Assembly: GCF_008831305.1 (NCBI RefSeq) | Contig: NZ_ML708623.1 | Coordinates: forward strand, 33,383-97,382 | Direction: 5' to 3' | Length of the DNA stretch: 64,000 nucleotides | Source: Kocuria coralli | GTDB lineage: Bacteria > Actinomycetota > Actinomycetes > Actinomycetales > Micrococcaceae | In this document: positions 8,021 to 17,430 of the stretch, one piece after another | Layout: each line of letters begins with the position of its first letter | Numbering within the stretch: the first letter of the stretch is position 1 | Made by a program: the position numbers and the translations under genes | The notes under the pieces: generated by a model | The model's database searches: none | Seen by the model: the letters and a program-made list of their open reading frames with translations, nothing else | Told to the model about the DNA's origin: nothing

Positions 8021-9340
8021 ATGGCTGAGCACCAGTTCGGGTTCCGCACCCGGGCACTGCACGCCGGTGGCACGCCCGACGCCGAGCACGGCGCGCGCGC
8101 GGTTCCGATCTACCAGACCAGTTCGTTCGTGTTCAAGGACGCCGACGACGCCGCCAACCTCTTCGCGCTGCAGAAGTACGGCAATATCTACTCGCGGATC
8201 GGCAACCCCACGGTGGCGGCCTTCGAGGAGCGCATCGCCTCGCTCGAAGGCGGCATCGGCGCCGTGGCCACCGCCTCGGGCATGGCGGCGGAGTTCATCA
8301 CCTTCGCCGCGCTGTGCGGGTACGGCGACCACGTGGTCGCCTCCTCCCAGCTGTACGGCGGGACGGTGACGCAGCTTGACGTGACCCTGCGCCGCTTCGG
8401 CGTGGAGAACACGTTCGTGCCGGGCACCGACCCGGCCGACTTCAAGGCCGCCCTCCGGCCGGAGACCAAGGCGGTCTACACCGAGCTGGTGGCCAACCCC
8501 TCGGGCGAGGTGGCGGATCTGGCGGGGCTGGCCGCCGTCGCGCACGAGGCCGGGGTTCCGCTGATCGTGGACGCGACGCTGAACACCCCGTACCTTTCAC
8601 GGCCGCTCGAACACGGCGCGGACATCGTGATCCACTCGGCCACCAAGTTCCTGGGCGGGCACGGCACGACCCTGGGCGGCGTGGTGGTCGAGTCCGGCCG
8701 GTTCGACTGGGGCAACGGGAACTTCCCGTCCATGACCGAGCCCGTCCCCTCCTACAACGGCGTGAGCTGGTGGGGGAACTTCGGCGAGTACGGGTTCCTG
8801 ACCAAGCTGCGGTCGGAGCAGCTGCGCGACATCGGCCCGGCTCTGGCCCCGCAGTCCGCCTGGAACCTGCTCCAAGGGGTGGAGACGCTGCCGCAGCGCA
8901 TGGACGCGCACGTGGCCAACGCACGGCAGGTCGCCGAGTGGCTGGACTCCGACCCGCGCGTGGCCTACGTCAACTACGCCGGGCTCCCGGGGCATCCGCA
9001 CCACGAGCGGGCGCGGAAGTACCTGCCGGACGGCGTGGGCTCCGTCTTCGCCTTCGGTGTGGCCGGCACGGCCGAGCGCTCGCCCCGCGAGGTCGACGCG
9101 CGGTTCATCGAAGGCCTCCAGCTGGCCTCCCACCTGGCCAACATCGGGGACGCCCGGACCCTGGTACTGCATCCGGCATCGACGACCCACCAGCAGCTGA
9201 CCCCCGAACAGCTCGCCTCGGGCGGTGTGGGCGAGGACCTCATCCGCATCTCGGTGGGTCTCGAGGATCCCGCGGACATCCTGTGGGATCTCGACCAGGC
9301 ACTGACGGCAGCCACGGGCCTGACCCGCGAGCAGAACTGA
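8021..9340 (+). CDS. metY: O-acetylhomoserine sulfhydrylase (aminocarboxypropyltransferase)
   Basis: A 439-residue PLP enzyme of the Cys/Met metabolism family. It joins O-acetylhomoserine with sulfide (to homocysteine) or methanethiol (to methionine). Visible are YSRIGNPTVAAFEERIA, the SGMAAEF cofactor segment, QLYGGT, and the PLP lysine in HSATKFLGGHGTT (K209). C-terminal SVGLEDPADILWDLDQAL is typical of MetY. The ATG at 8021 follows GGAGGA. It lies downstream of the SAM-controlled importer and directly before a CoA-binding protein gene, a pairing common in actinobacteria. Confidence 0.93.
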   Translation: MAEHQFGFRTRALHAGGTPDAEHGARAVPIYQTSSFVFKDADDAANLFALQKYGNIYSRIGNPTVAAFEERIASLEGGIGAVATASGMAAEFITFAALCGYGDHVVASSQLYGGTVTQLDVTLRRFGVENTFVPGTDPADFKAALRPETKAVYTELVANPSGEVADLAGLAAVAHEAGVPLIVDATLNTPYLSRPLEHGADIVIHSATKFLGGHGTTLGGVVVESGRFDWGNGNFPSMTEPVPSYNGVSWWGNFGEYGFLTKLRSEQLRDIGPALAPQSAWNLLQGVETLPQRMDAHVANARQVAEWLDSDPRVAYVNYAGLPGHPHHERARKYLPDGVGSVFAFGVAGTAERSPREVDARFIEGLQLASHLANIGDARTLVLHPASTTHQQLTPEQLASGGVGEDLIRISVGLEDPADILWDLDQALTAATGLTREQN

Positions 9341-9351
9341 GGAGGCAGCTG

Positions 9352-9855
9352 ATGAGCACCGAACGCACCTGGGTGGGCCCTTCCGCCCCGGAACGACTGT
9401 CGATCCTGCACGGCACCACGTCCATCGCGATCGTGGGGATGTCCGATAAACCGGCCCGTGCCTCCTATTTCGTCTCGACCTACCTGTTGTCGTCGTCGCC
9501 GTACACGGTGTACTTCGTCAACCCGATCCTCGCCGCCAAGGGCAAGGAGGTCCTGGGGCAGCCGGTCTACGCGTCCCTCGAGGACCTGCCGGAGGCGCCC
9601 GACGTCGTCGACGTCTTCCGCAAGCACGACGACCTGCCCGAGGTCGCGCGCGAGGCCGTTGCCGTGGGGGCCAAGACCCTGTGGCTGCAGCTGGGTTCCT
9701 GGAACGAGGAAGCCGCGGCGATCGCGGAGGAGGCCGGCCTGAACGTGGTCATGGACCGTTGCGTGAAGATCGAGCACGCCCGGTTCCACGGTGGCCTGCA
9801 CCTGGCCGGGTTCAATACCGGCGTGATCTCCGCCAAACGGCAGGTGCTCGCCTGA
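9352..9855 (+). CDS. CoA-binding protein (YccU-like)
   Basis: A 167-residue protein consisting of one CoA-binding Rossmann domain: SIAIVGMSDKPARASYFV near the N-terminus, then YFVNPILAAKGKEVLGQPVY and DVVDVFRKHDDLPEV, ending with MDRCVKIEH, where the cysteine is conserved in the family. The biochemical role of such single-domain proteins is not established. GGAGG lies 6 bases before the ATG, and the gene starts 11 bases after metY, so the two are surely cotranscribed; a role in methionine or acyl-CoA homeostasis is only suggested by this. Confidence 0.85.
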   Translation: MSTERTWVGPSAPERLSILHGTTSIAIVGMSDKPARASYFVSTYLLSSSPYTVYFVNPILAAKGKEVLGQPVYASLEDLPEAPDVVDVFRKHDDLPEVAREAVAVGAKTLWLQLGSWNEEAAAIAEEAGLNVVMDRCVKIEHARFHGGLHLAGFNTGVISAKRQVLA

Positions 9856-9869
9856 GCCCTCCGCCCGGA

Positions 9870-9932
9870 CGCCCTTGACGTGCTGATGACCGCGGATCGA
9901 CCTGATCCGCGGTCATCAGCACGTCAAGGGCG
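9870..9932. terminator. bidirectional terminator: perfect 29-bp palindrome
   Basis: Arms 9870-9898 and 9904-9932 pair perfectly over 29 bases around the loop GACCT, and TTCTTCTC follows on the plus strand. It separates the convergent CoA-binding protein gene and the FAD/NAD(P)-binding protein gene. Confidence 0.85.
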
Positions 9933-9973
9933 TTCTTCTCCCCCGGCTCAGCCTGGATACTCGGCCCGGATAC

Positions 9974-12043
9974 TCAGCCCAGGATCGCTGCGGCCACCCG
10001 GTCGGCGTCGGCGAGGGTGCGCGCGCCGAGCCCGGCGGGGGCGCCGGCCTCCGCCGCGATCGAGGTGCCCCACTGGGCGGAGGCCAGCTGCAGTCCCAGC
10101 AGCCAGATGCCCTCGCGCGGCTGCCCGTCCGTTCCCACCGCCCGGTAGGGGGCCGGGGTGACGTCCAGGCCGGGCCCAGCCACGTGGGCGGCGCCGTCGG
10201 CGAGGTGCAGGGACTTCGCCCGGACCAGGCCGTGGTCGTGCATCGCGGTCAGCAGCGGGGAGATATTGCGGCGCACCTCGTTGGGCGGGGACATCGCCTC
10301 GATGAACCAGGCGCCCCGGAAGGGCTCGTCGGCCACCCACGGCGAGCTGGCCTCGAAGCAGCCGTGCTCGGCCTCGATGCGGAACACGGGGTTCGGTCCC
10401 AGGAAACGCACCACCCCCGCACGGGCCAGGGCGGCCAGCTGCTTGATCCGCAGGGCGGGCGGGCCCGAGGCCACGCCCTCGACCAAGGGCGAGAAGGACT
10501 GCATGAGCTCCTCGTACCAGGACTCGTCCTGGAGGCCGCGCTCCGCGATGATCTGCTTGAGCAGCGTCCGCGACCAGTTCAGCGAGGAGAACGCGACCTT
10601 GGCCGGGTCGTCCTCGCCGGCCTCCGACCCGGCGGCGTCCCGGTCGAGCCAGTGCACCACGGCCGCGGCGTACTCCTCGTGCGAGCCGAACCTCTCGTCC
10701 AGGAACGGATAGGACTGCCACTTGATGTTCAAGTGGTCCTCGTAGGGGACGGCCTGGTTGACCAGGCGTTCCACGCGCACGTCCCACGGCGTCGTCTCCT
10801 CCGAGCCGGCGGCCCCCGGTACGCCCAGCTCCCGGTCCAGATCGGCCAGGAAGCGCTGGGCCGGCCGGTCGAAGGCCTCCGGACGGACCCGTGCCAGGGT
10901 CCGGTAATACGAGCGGATGGCGTCCTTGCGGGCCAGCGGCAGCAGGTCCCGGTCGAAGACCAGGGGCCCTCCCTCAGCCAGGCTCCGCACGGTCTGCGGG
11001 GTGAGGAACCTGTGGTCCAGGCAGCTGGCGTAGTAGCCGCCCATCTCCGCCTTGGCCCGGTAGGGCGTCCCCCGCCTGGAACCGACGACGACGAACGGCT
11101 CTTCGCCCGACGGGAGGTACACCAGCCGAGCCGGATCGTTCTGCGCGGGGGTGAAGACTCCCCCGCGGCCTTCGGTGAGCTCGGCGATGACATCGTGGAA
11201 GTTCAGCCCCATGCCGCGCACCAGGATCGTCTCCCCGGCCGGCAGCTCGTCCCAGTGGACGTCCGAGGGGACCGCGGGAGGCCGGTAGTTCAGCCCGTGC
11301 TCCGCGGCACCGTCCACGAGGTCCTTCTGGTCGCGGCGCAGATGGGCGTCCAGGTGGCCCAAGGCCAGCACGATGTGGTCGGCGGGAAGTTCCTGCTGTC
11401 CGCCGATCTCCACCGCGAAGCGGTGCCGCCCGGCCTCCACGGGCCGGGCCCCGACGGCTTCGTCCCGGTGCACCCTCAGCTCGACCGAGTCCGGCAGCCC
11501 GGCCACGAGGGCGTGAAACACCCAGTCCAGGTAGCGTCCGTAGAGCTGCCGCGGAGGGAAATCCGTGCTGCCCATGGCTCGTAGGACCTCGAGCTCCTCG
11601 GGGGTCAGGTTCGGGTCGGCGAGCGAACCGGCCGCGGCAGCCCTCCTCCAGGCGTCGAAGGACATCCCCCGGAGAGCGGGGATCGGATCGACGGGGAGGA
11701 CGCCGTCGTCGGCGATCACCGTGGGGAAGAGGCTCGGCGTGTTCATGAGGAACCGCGGCGACTGGCTGGTGCGCCACACGTGGCCGGGTCCCGGCGGGAA
11801 AGGATCCACGAGATCCACGACGACCCGCCGCCCGGTCGCGGCCGAACGCGCCACGATGCGCTCCAGCGCGGAGAGCCCGCGGGGGCCGGCACCGACGATC
11901 ACCACCCGCGGAACGCCCGCGGGAGCCGACGGCTCCCCGGGGATCTCCGAGCCCGCCCCGGGATCGCCGGTGCCCTTGACAGAGCCTTCGGGGGCATGCG
12001 GAGATCGTCCGAGTTCAGGTGGGAGCGTCATGGTCTTCAGCAT
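9974..12043 (-). CDS. FAD/NAD(P)-binding domain-containing protein
   Basis: A 689-residue protein. After about 45 low-complexity residues comes a dinucleotide-binding motif, VVIVGAGPRGLSALERI, as in the FAD-NAD(P)-binding (NAD_binding_9) family. Other visible parts are the PGPGHVWRTSQSPRFLMNTPS segment, a second nucleotide-binding region ending HIVLALGHLD, and MGLNFHDVIAEL. The family is common in actinobacteria with no firmly known reaction, probably a flavin oxidoreductase. The start at 12043 (ATG) is uncertain; an ATG 12 bases further in is possible, and neither has a clear binding site. It diverges from the S9 peptidase gene only 42 bases away. Confidence 0.7.
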   Translation of the reverse strand: MLKTMTLPPELGRSPHAPEGSVKGTGDPGAGSEIPGEPSAPAGVPRVVIVGAGPRGLSALERIVARSAATGRRVVVDLVDPFPPGPGHVWRTSQSPRFLMNTPSLFPTVIADDGVLPVDPIPALRGMSFDAWRRAAAAGSLADPNLTPEELEVLRAMGSTDFPPRQLYGRYLDWVFHALVAGLPDSVELRVHRDEAVGARPVEAGRHRFAVEIGGQQELPADHIVLALGHLDAHLRRDQKDLVDGAAEHGLNYRPPAVPSDVHWDELPAGETILVRGMGLNFHDVIAELTEGRGGVFTPAQNDPARLVYLPSGEEPFVVVGSRRGTPYRAKAEMGGYYASCLDHRFLTPQTVRSLAEGGPLVFDRDLLPLARKDAIRSYYRTLARVRPEAFDRPAQRFLADLDRELGVPGAAGSEETTPWDVRVERLVNQAVPYEDHLNIKWQSYPFLDERFGSHEEYAAAVVHWLDRDAAGSEAGEDDPAKVAFSSLNWSRTLLKQIIAERGLQDESWYEELMQSFSPLVEGVASGPPALRIKQLAALARAGVVRFLGPNPVFRIEAEHGCFEASSPWVADEPFRGAWFIEAMSPPNEVRRNISPLLTAMHDHGLVRAKSLHLADGAAHVAGPGLDVTPAPYRAVGTDGQPREGIWLLGLQLASAQWGTSIAAEAGAPAGLGARTLADADRVAAAILG

Positions 12044-12072
12044 AGAACGGGCATGCGGACCCCGCCGGGGCT

Positions 12073-12088
12073 TAGGCTCGCGTGCATG
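12073..12088 (+). promoter_or_regulatory. -10 box of a leaderless promoter for the S9 peptidase
   Basis: TAGGCT (12073-12078) ends 7 bases before the ATG at 12086, and no ribosome binding site precedes the ATG. This spacing predicts an mRNA starting at or next to the start codon. Confidence 0.55.
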
Positions 12089-14221
12089 AGCGTTCAAGAC
12101 ATCCACGACGACGTCCTCTGGCTGGAGGAGATCCACGACCCTGCGGCTCTCGAGTGGGTTCAGCGTCAGAACGACCGGACCGAGACGCTCCTGGTCACGG
12201 ATTCGTTGCGGCGCATCGAGGCCGGCGCGCTGGAGGTCATGGACTCCACCGCCAAGATCCCCATGGTCTCCAAGCAGGGGCCCTTCTACTACAACTTCTG
12301 GCGCGACGCAGATCACCCCCGCGGCCTATTCCGCCGGACCACCTGGGACTCCTGGGCCGGCGAATCCCCGGAATGGGAGATCCTCCTGGACCTGGACCGG
12401 CTCGCGGAGGCCGAGGGCACGCCGTGGGTGTGGGCCGGATCCCGCCTGCTGCGCCCCCAGTACACGGACGGGCAGTGGCGCCGGGCTCTGATCTCGCTGA
12501 CCCCGGACGGCGGCGATGCCCGGCGGGTCCGCGAATTCGATCTCACCACCCGCGAGTTCGTGGCTCCAGCCGACGGCGGTTTCGACATTCCCGTGGCCAA
12601 GACCTCCGCCTCCTGGGTGGATGCGGACACCCTGCTCGTGGCCACGGAGACAGGGCCGGGATCGCTCACCTCGTCCTCCTACCCGGCCCAGGTGAGACGG
12701 CTCCGCCGGGGCGAGGCCCTCGCGGAGGCCCCCGTGGTGTTCGAGGTCGCCCACGACCACGTCCAGGCATGGGCGGGACGCGATCACACCCCCGGGTTCG
12801 AGCGCATGCTGGCCATGGACGTCATCGACTTCTTCCGCTCGGTGACCTACGTGTTCGACGACGACGGCCGGCCCGTCCCGATCCGGGTGCCCGAGTCCGT
12901 GGAGGTGTCCGTCCACAAGCAGTGGGTGCTGTTCCGGCCCCAGGAGACCTGGCGCCATCAGGATGCCGAATACGCACCCGGGACGCTGCTGGCCGCCGAC
13001 CTGGAGGCCTTCCAGGGCGGGGAGCGCGAGCTGGACGTCCTGTTCGCGCCGGATCCGCATGTCAGCCTGCAGGGCTGGTCCTGGACCGCCGACCGCCTGG
13101 TCCTCCAGCTGCTGCACGACGTCTCCTCGGAGATCCGGATCCTGACCCCCGGCACCTGGGAGTCCCGCCCGTTCGAGGCGGGCCTGGCCCACCACTCGAC
13201 CTCCGTCTGGGCGGTCGACGACGAGGACCCGGACGAGGGCGACGACGTCTGGGTCAGCACGTCCGGTTTCCTGCGCCCCACCACGATCATGCGCGGCACC
13301 CTGGGAGTGGAGTCCGCCGAAGGGACGGCGCCGCGCACGATCAAGCGGGCGCCGTCGTTCTTCGACGAGTCCGGACTCAGCGTCGAGCAGCACTGGGCGG
13401 TCTCCGCCGACGGCACCCGGGTCCCCTACTACCAGGTGGGCCCGGCAGGGCTACCGCTGGACGGGCGCAATCCCGTGCTGCTGTCGGGCTACGGAGGGTT
13501 CGAGGTCTCCCGCACGCCCGCCTACTCCGGGGTGATCGGCCGTTCGTGGCTCACCCGGCGCCTCGAGGACGACGCAGCGCACACCGGGGGACCCGTGGCC
13601 GCCGGACGCACCGGCGTGTACGTCGTCGCCAATATCCGAGGCGGTGGCGAGTTCGGCCCCGGCTGGCACCGCGCGGCGCTCAAGGAGAACCGGCACCGGG
13701 CCTACGAGGACTTCGCCGCCGTGGCTCAGGACCTGCACGACCGCGGTGTCAGCTCCCCCGCGACGCTGGCGTGCTCGGGTGGTTCGAACGGCGGGCTGCT
13801 GGTGGGCAACATGCTCGTGAGCTACCCGCACCTGTTCGGCGGGATCTCCTGCGGCGTCCCGCTCCTGGACATGCGCCGCTATACGAAGCTCTCGGCGGGC
13901 ACGTCGTGGATGGCCGAATACGGCGATCCCGAGGACCCGGCGCAGTGGGAGTTCATCCGGACGTTCTCCCCGTACCACCTGGTACAGCAGGGCGGGGTCT
14001 ATCCTCCCGTGCTGTTCTGGACCGCCACGAGCGACGACCGCGTGGGCCCCGTGCAGGCCCGCAAGATGGCGGCCCGCATGATCACCCAGGGACACGACCG
14101 GGTGTGGTTCCACGAGACGCTCGAGGGCGGACATGCCGGGGCGGGCGACAACAAGCAGGCCGCCCGCTCCCACGCACTGTCCTTCGAGTTCCTGTGGCGG
14201 TGCGTGACGGGAACGCTGTAG
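12086..14221 (+). CDS. S9 family prolyl oligopeptidase-like serine peptidase
   Basis: A 711-residue cytosolic peptidase with no signal peptide. The N-terminal half (DDVLWLEEIHDPAALEWV) is the beta-propeller domain of the prolyl oligopeptidase group. The C-terminal alpha/beta hydrolase domain holds the nucleophile elbow GGSNGG (S567), the acidic pair in TSDDRVGP (D650/D651) and the histidine in LEGGHAG (H683). It should cleave short peptides, possibly after proline; oligopeptidase B specificity is not excluded. The ATG at 12086 fits a leaderless transcript, and the open frame further upstream overlaps the divergent gene. Confidence 0.88.
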   Translation: MSVQDIHDDVLWLEEIHDPAALEWVQRQNDRTETLLVTDSLRRIEAGALEVMDSTAKIPMVSKQGPFYYNFWRDADHPRGLFRRTTWDSWAGESPEWEILLDLDRLAEAEGTPWVWAGSRLLRPQYTDGQWRRALISLTPDGGDARRVREFDLTTREFVAPADGGFDIPVAKTSASWVDADTLLVATETGPGSLTSSSYPAQVRRLRRGEALAEAPVVFEVAHDHVQAWAGRDHTPGFERMLAMDVIDFFRSVTYVFDDDGRPVPIRVPESVEVSVHKQWVLFRPQETWRHQDAEYAPGTLLAADLEAFQGGERELDVLFAPDPHVSLQGWSWTADRLVLQLLHDVSSEIRILTPGTWESRPFEAGLAHHSTSVWAVDDEDPDEGDDVWVSTSGFLRPTTIMRGTLGVESAEGTAPRTIKRAPSFFDESGLSVEQHWAVSADGTRVPYYQVGPAGLPLDGRNPVLLSGYGGFEVSRTPAYSGVIGRSWLTRRLEDDAAHTGGPVAAGRTGVYVVANIRGGGEFGPGWHRAALKENRHRAYEDFAAVAQDLHDRGVSSPATLACSGGSNGGLLVGNMLVSYPHLFGGISCGVPLLDMRRYTKLSAGTSWMAEYGDPEDPAQWEFIRTFSPYHLVQQGGVYPPVLFWTATSDDRVGPVQARKMAARMITQGHDRVWFHETLEGGHAGAGDNKQAARSHALSFEFLWRCVTGTL

Positions 14222-14244
14222 GCGCGGGCCGGTCCGTGCCGAAT

Positions 14245-14290
14245 CCGGAGTCCGGTCGCTCATCGGGGTCGATGGGCGACCGGACTCCCG
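14245..14290. terminator. bidirectional terminator hairpin
   Basis: Arms 14245-14264 and 14271-14290 pair at 18 of 20 positions around GGGGTC. It lies between the convergent S9 peptidase and P-type ATPase genes. The GGAGTCCGGTCGC core is shared with the palindromes at 753 and 2473. Confidence 0.7.
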
Positions 14291-14311
14291 TCTGGGCGGT
14301 CGTTGGGGCGG

Positions 14312-17113
14312 TCAGCGTACGACGGCGCCGGCCTCCCGCCTGCCGTAGATGATCAGCTTGGCCATCTCCATGACGAGGAAGACGATCACGCCGGCGGCCG
14401 CGGTCATGCCGATCTCGACGAGCTGCAGGTCCGAGGTGCCGAAGGCCTCGTGGAACACCGGCCAGTAGATGAACACGAGCTGCAAGGCCGTCAGGATCCC
14501 GACGACCAGCCAGGCCACCTTGTTGTTGAGGAACGTCCTGGGATGCAGGCTGGAGGTCTCCAGGGCCTTGACGTTGAACAGATAGACGACCTGCGCCGCC
14601 ACGAGCACGGTGGTGGCCACCGTGCGGGCCGATTCCAGGGTGTCCCCCGCGCCCAGGCGCCAGTAGAACACGCCCATCGTCAAGCCGCTGATGAGCACGG
14701 AGGCCACCGCGATCTGCACGATGTGCCGTAACCGCACGATGGACTCCCCCGCCGCCGCCGGCTTGCGCTTCATGATGTCGCCCTCGGCCGGCTCGAAAGC
14801 AAAAGCGAAGGCGAGGGTCACGCCGGTGACCATGTTCACCCACAGGATCTGCAGCGGCGTCAGCGGCAAGGTCCAGCCGAAGAAGACCGCGAACAGCATC
14901 ACCAGCGATTGAGCGCCGTTGGTGGGCAGCAGGAACACGATGGCCTTCCGCAGGTTGTCGTAGATCCGCCGCCCCTCCTCCACCGCGGTCTCGATGGTGG
15001 AGAAGTTGTCGTCGCCCAGGACGACCTCGGCCGACTCCTTGGTCACCTCGGTCCCCTTGATGCCCATGGCCACGCCGACGTCGGCCCGCCGCAGGGCGGG
15101 AGCGTCGTTGACGCCGTCGCCGGTCATCGCGACGACCTCCCCCTCCGCCTGCAGCGCGCGGACCAGCCGCAGCTTGTGCTCGGGGCTGGTCCGGGCGAAG
15201 ACATTGTGGGTACGGACCAGGGTGCGCAGCTCGTCGTCGCCGGCCTCCTCGAGCTCCTGGCCGGTGATCGCTCCCGCGCCGTCGTCGATGCCCATCTGGC
15301 GGGCGATGGCGGTGGCCGTTCCCGCGTGGTCGCCGGTGATCATCTTGATCACGATGCCCGCCTCCTGGCAGGCCTTGACGGCGGTGATGGCCTCGCTGCG
15401 CGGCGGGTCCACGATGCCCACCACGCCCACGAACTGGAGTTCCTGCCCCAGGGACTCCGGAGTGAGCGCATCGGTGTCTCCGTCGCGGGCAGGCCGGCGG
15501 GCTGCTGCGAGCACGCGCAGCCCCTGGTCGCTCAGGTCCTGGATGCGCCGCTCCCAGCCTTCACGGTCCAGGTCACGGGCGCCCCCGGAGGCATCGATCT
15601 GGCTGGCCGATCGCGATAGCAGAACGTCCGGCGCCCCCTTGACCATGACGCAGGCGCCGTCACCGCCGGGCAGCTCCAGGGTCGCGGCCATGAATTTGTA
15701 GTCCGAGCTGAAGGGCAGGACCGCCCGGCGGCCGATGGATGAGCGGTCGAGGTCGAGCTTGGCGGCGAACGAACGCAGAGCGCCCTCGGTGGGCTCGCCC
15801 ACGACCTTCCAGCCCTCCTCGTCTTCGACCAGGTCGGCATCGTTGACTGCGCCCATGGCCTCGGCCAGCGGGCGCAGAGCGGGATGGTCCAGGCCCAAGT
15901 TTTGCCCGCCGGCTGTCACGGAGCCGTGCGGATCGTATCCGGATCCCGAGACCTCGAATTCGAGGTCTCCCACCACCCCGCGAACCACGGTCATCTCGTT
16001 CTTGGTCAGCGTGCCCGTCTTGTCCGAGCAGATCGTGGTCACGCTGCCCAGCGTCTGGACCGCGGGCAGTTTCCGGGTGATGGCCTTCTGGCGGGCCATG
16101 GCCTGCACACCCAGCGCCAGGGTGATCGTGATCAGCGCGGGCAGCCCCTCGGGAATGGCGGCGACGGCGAAGCCCACCGCCGCCAGCAGCAGCTCCAGCA
16201 GGTCCGTGCCGTGGACCAGCCAGCCCACCAGGACCAGGGCCACGGAGACCACCAGCACGCCCAGCGACAGCCACTTGCTGAACACGGCGACCTGGCGGGT
16301 CAACGGGGTCTCCAGGGTCTCGACCTCGGACATCATCTCGTTGATGCGCCCGATCTCCGCCGTGGGGCCAGTTTCGACAACGATGCCCGCCCCCGCCCCG
16401 GAGGCCAGCATCGAGCCGGAGAACACCATGGAGGTGCGGTCCCCCAGGGCAGCGCCCTCGGCGACCTCCGGAACGGATTTCTCGGCGGGAACGGACTCGC
16501 CGGTCAGCGCGGATTCCTCGGAGGTCATGTTCGCGGCGTCGAGCAGCCGGATATCGGCCGGGATCTTGTCACCGGCGCTGAGCCGGACGACGTCGCCGGG
16601 CACCAGGTCCTCGGCGTCCACGGTGGACCAGGAACCGTCGCGTTTCACGCTGGCCGTGGCGGAGAGCATGTCCCGGATGCCCTCCAGTGCCTTCTCGGCC
16701 CGGCCTTCCTGGATGAAGCCGATCGCCGCGTTGACGAGCACGACCACCAGGATGACCGCCATGTCCACCCATTCCTGCAGGATGCCTGTCAGGACGGCGG
16801 CCACCAGCAGGACGTAGATCAGGACATCGTTGAAGTGCCGCAGGAACCTGACCACGGCGTTGTCCCGTGGCGGATCGGGAAGCCTGTTCGGTCCGGCCTG
16901 CTGGCGCCGGGTCTCCACGTCGTGGGAGCCGAGCCCCCGGTCCGGATCCACCCCCAGCTGTTCGCGGACCGCCTCCGCGGGCAAGGCGTAGGCATCCTCC
17001 ACCGGGGTGAACCCCGGCGTCTCCTGCACCACGTCATGCGACACGTCGTGCAAGGAGATCTTGCTGTCGGCGGGGGTCTCGATGGTTCCGGACGGACGGG
17101 GGTCGGCTGGCAC
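14312..17113 (-). CDS. P2-type cation-transporting ATPase (Ca2+ or Na+ type)
   Basis: A 933-residue P-type ATPase of the SERCA/PMCA-like group. Order of parts: cytosolic N-terminus with the cation-ATPase N domain (LGVDPDRGLGSHDVETRRQQAGPNRL), TM1-2, the actuator loop with LTGESVP, TM3-4 with PEGLP, the phosphorylated aspartate in SDKTGTLTKNEMTVV (D364), the hinge GDGVNDAPALRRADVGVAMG, and the C-terminal six-helix domain. PEGLP in TM4 fits calcium transport, though sodium or proton exchange cannot be excluded. The GTG at 17113 has GAGGAG 10 bases upstream. It stands alone between a terminator and a tRNA gene. Confidence 0.9.
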   Translation of the reverse strand: MPADPRPSGTIETPADSKISLHDVSHDVVQETPGFTPVEDAYALPAEAVREQLGVDPDRGLGSHDVETRRQQAGPNRLPDPPRDNAVVRFLRHFNDVLIYVLLVAAVLTGILQEWVDMAVILVVVLVNAAIGFIQEGRAEKALEGIRDMLSATASVKRDGSWSTVDAEDLVPGDVVRLSAGDKIPADIRLLDAANMTSEESALTGESVPAEKSVPEVAEGAALGDRTSMVFSGSMLASGAGAGIVVETGPTAEIGRINEMMSEVETLETPLTRQVAVFSKWLSLGVLVVSVALVLVGWLVHGTDLLELLLAAVGFAVAAIPEGLPALITITLALGVQAMARQKAITRKLPAVQTLGSVTTICSDKTGTLTKNEMTVVRGVVGDLEFEVSGSGYDPHGSVTAGGQNLGLDHPALRPLAEAMGAVNDADLVEDEEGWKVVGEPTEGALRSFAAKLDLDRSSIGRRAVLPFSSDYKFMAATLELPGGDGACVMVKGAPDVLLSRSASQIDASGGARDLDREGWERRIQDLSDQGLRVLAAARRPARDGDTDALTPESLGQELQFVGVVGIVDPPRSEAITAVKACQEAGIVIKMITGDHAGTATAIARQMGIDDGAGAITGQELEEAGDDELRTLVRTHNVFARTSPEHKLRLVRALQAEGEVVAMTGDGVNDAPALRRADVGVAMGIKGTEVTKESAEVVLGDDNFSTIETAVEEGRRIYDNLRKAIVFLLPTNGAQSLVMLFAVFFGWTLPLTPLQILWVNMVTGVTLAFAFAFEPAEGDIMKRKPAAAGESIVRLRHIVQIAVASVLISGLTMGVFYWRLGAGDTLESARTVATTVLVAAQVVYLFNVKALETSSLHPRTFLNNKVAWLVVGILTALQLVFIYWPVFHEAFGTSDLQLVEIGMTAAAGVIVFLVMEMAKLIIYGRREAGAVVR

Positions 17114-17374
17114 TCGTGAGCTCTCCTCAAGCGGGTTCGGCGGCCCCGGGGGTGGCTCCGTTTCCTGCGGACCTTCCTGCGGTGCGGATCGCCTTCTCCG
17201 AGGTGCAGACCGTCGGAGGCGACCCGCTGGATCCGGTTGCGGAGAGGAACCGTCGGGGCCGTCTTTCCAGATTAGAAAGCTTGCTCCCTACTTTCACGCC
17301 GAGAGCGTCCGGTGGCAGGAGTTGCCCTGTTGCGCTGGTCACGTAGGGTGCCCCTCCGCCGGCTCTTCCCCCGC
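17114..17374. other. non-coding stretch upstream of the P-type ATPase
   Basis: No convincing gene. A minus-strand TAATCT within the relatively A/T-rich patch near 17265-17290 could be a -10 box for the ATPase, but no good -35 pairs with it. Short open frames on the plus strand lack binding sites. Confidence 0.4.
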
Positions 17375-17430
17375 CGAGTAGTGACTTCGGCCGCCCATCA
17401 GCGCTGATGGGCGGCCGAAGTCGCTACTCG
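17375..17430. terminator. long palindrome (28-bp arms) near tRNA-Ser
   Basis: Arms 17375-17402 and 17403-17430 pair over 28 bases with one G-T wobble and no spacer, centred on ATCAGCGCTGAT. It lies downstream of the tRNA and upstream of the ATPase, both on the minus strand, and probably acts as a terminator or insulator. Its centre resembles those of the other long palindromes in the window. Confidence 0.6.
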
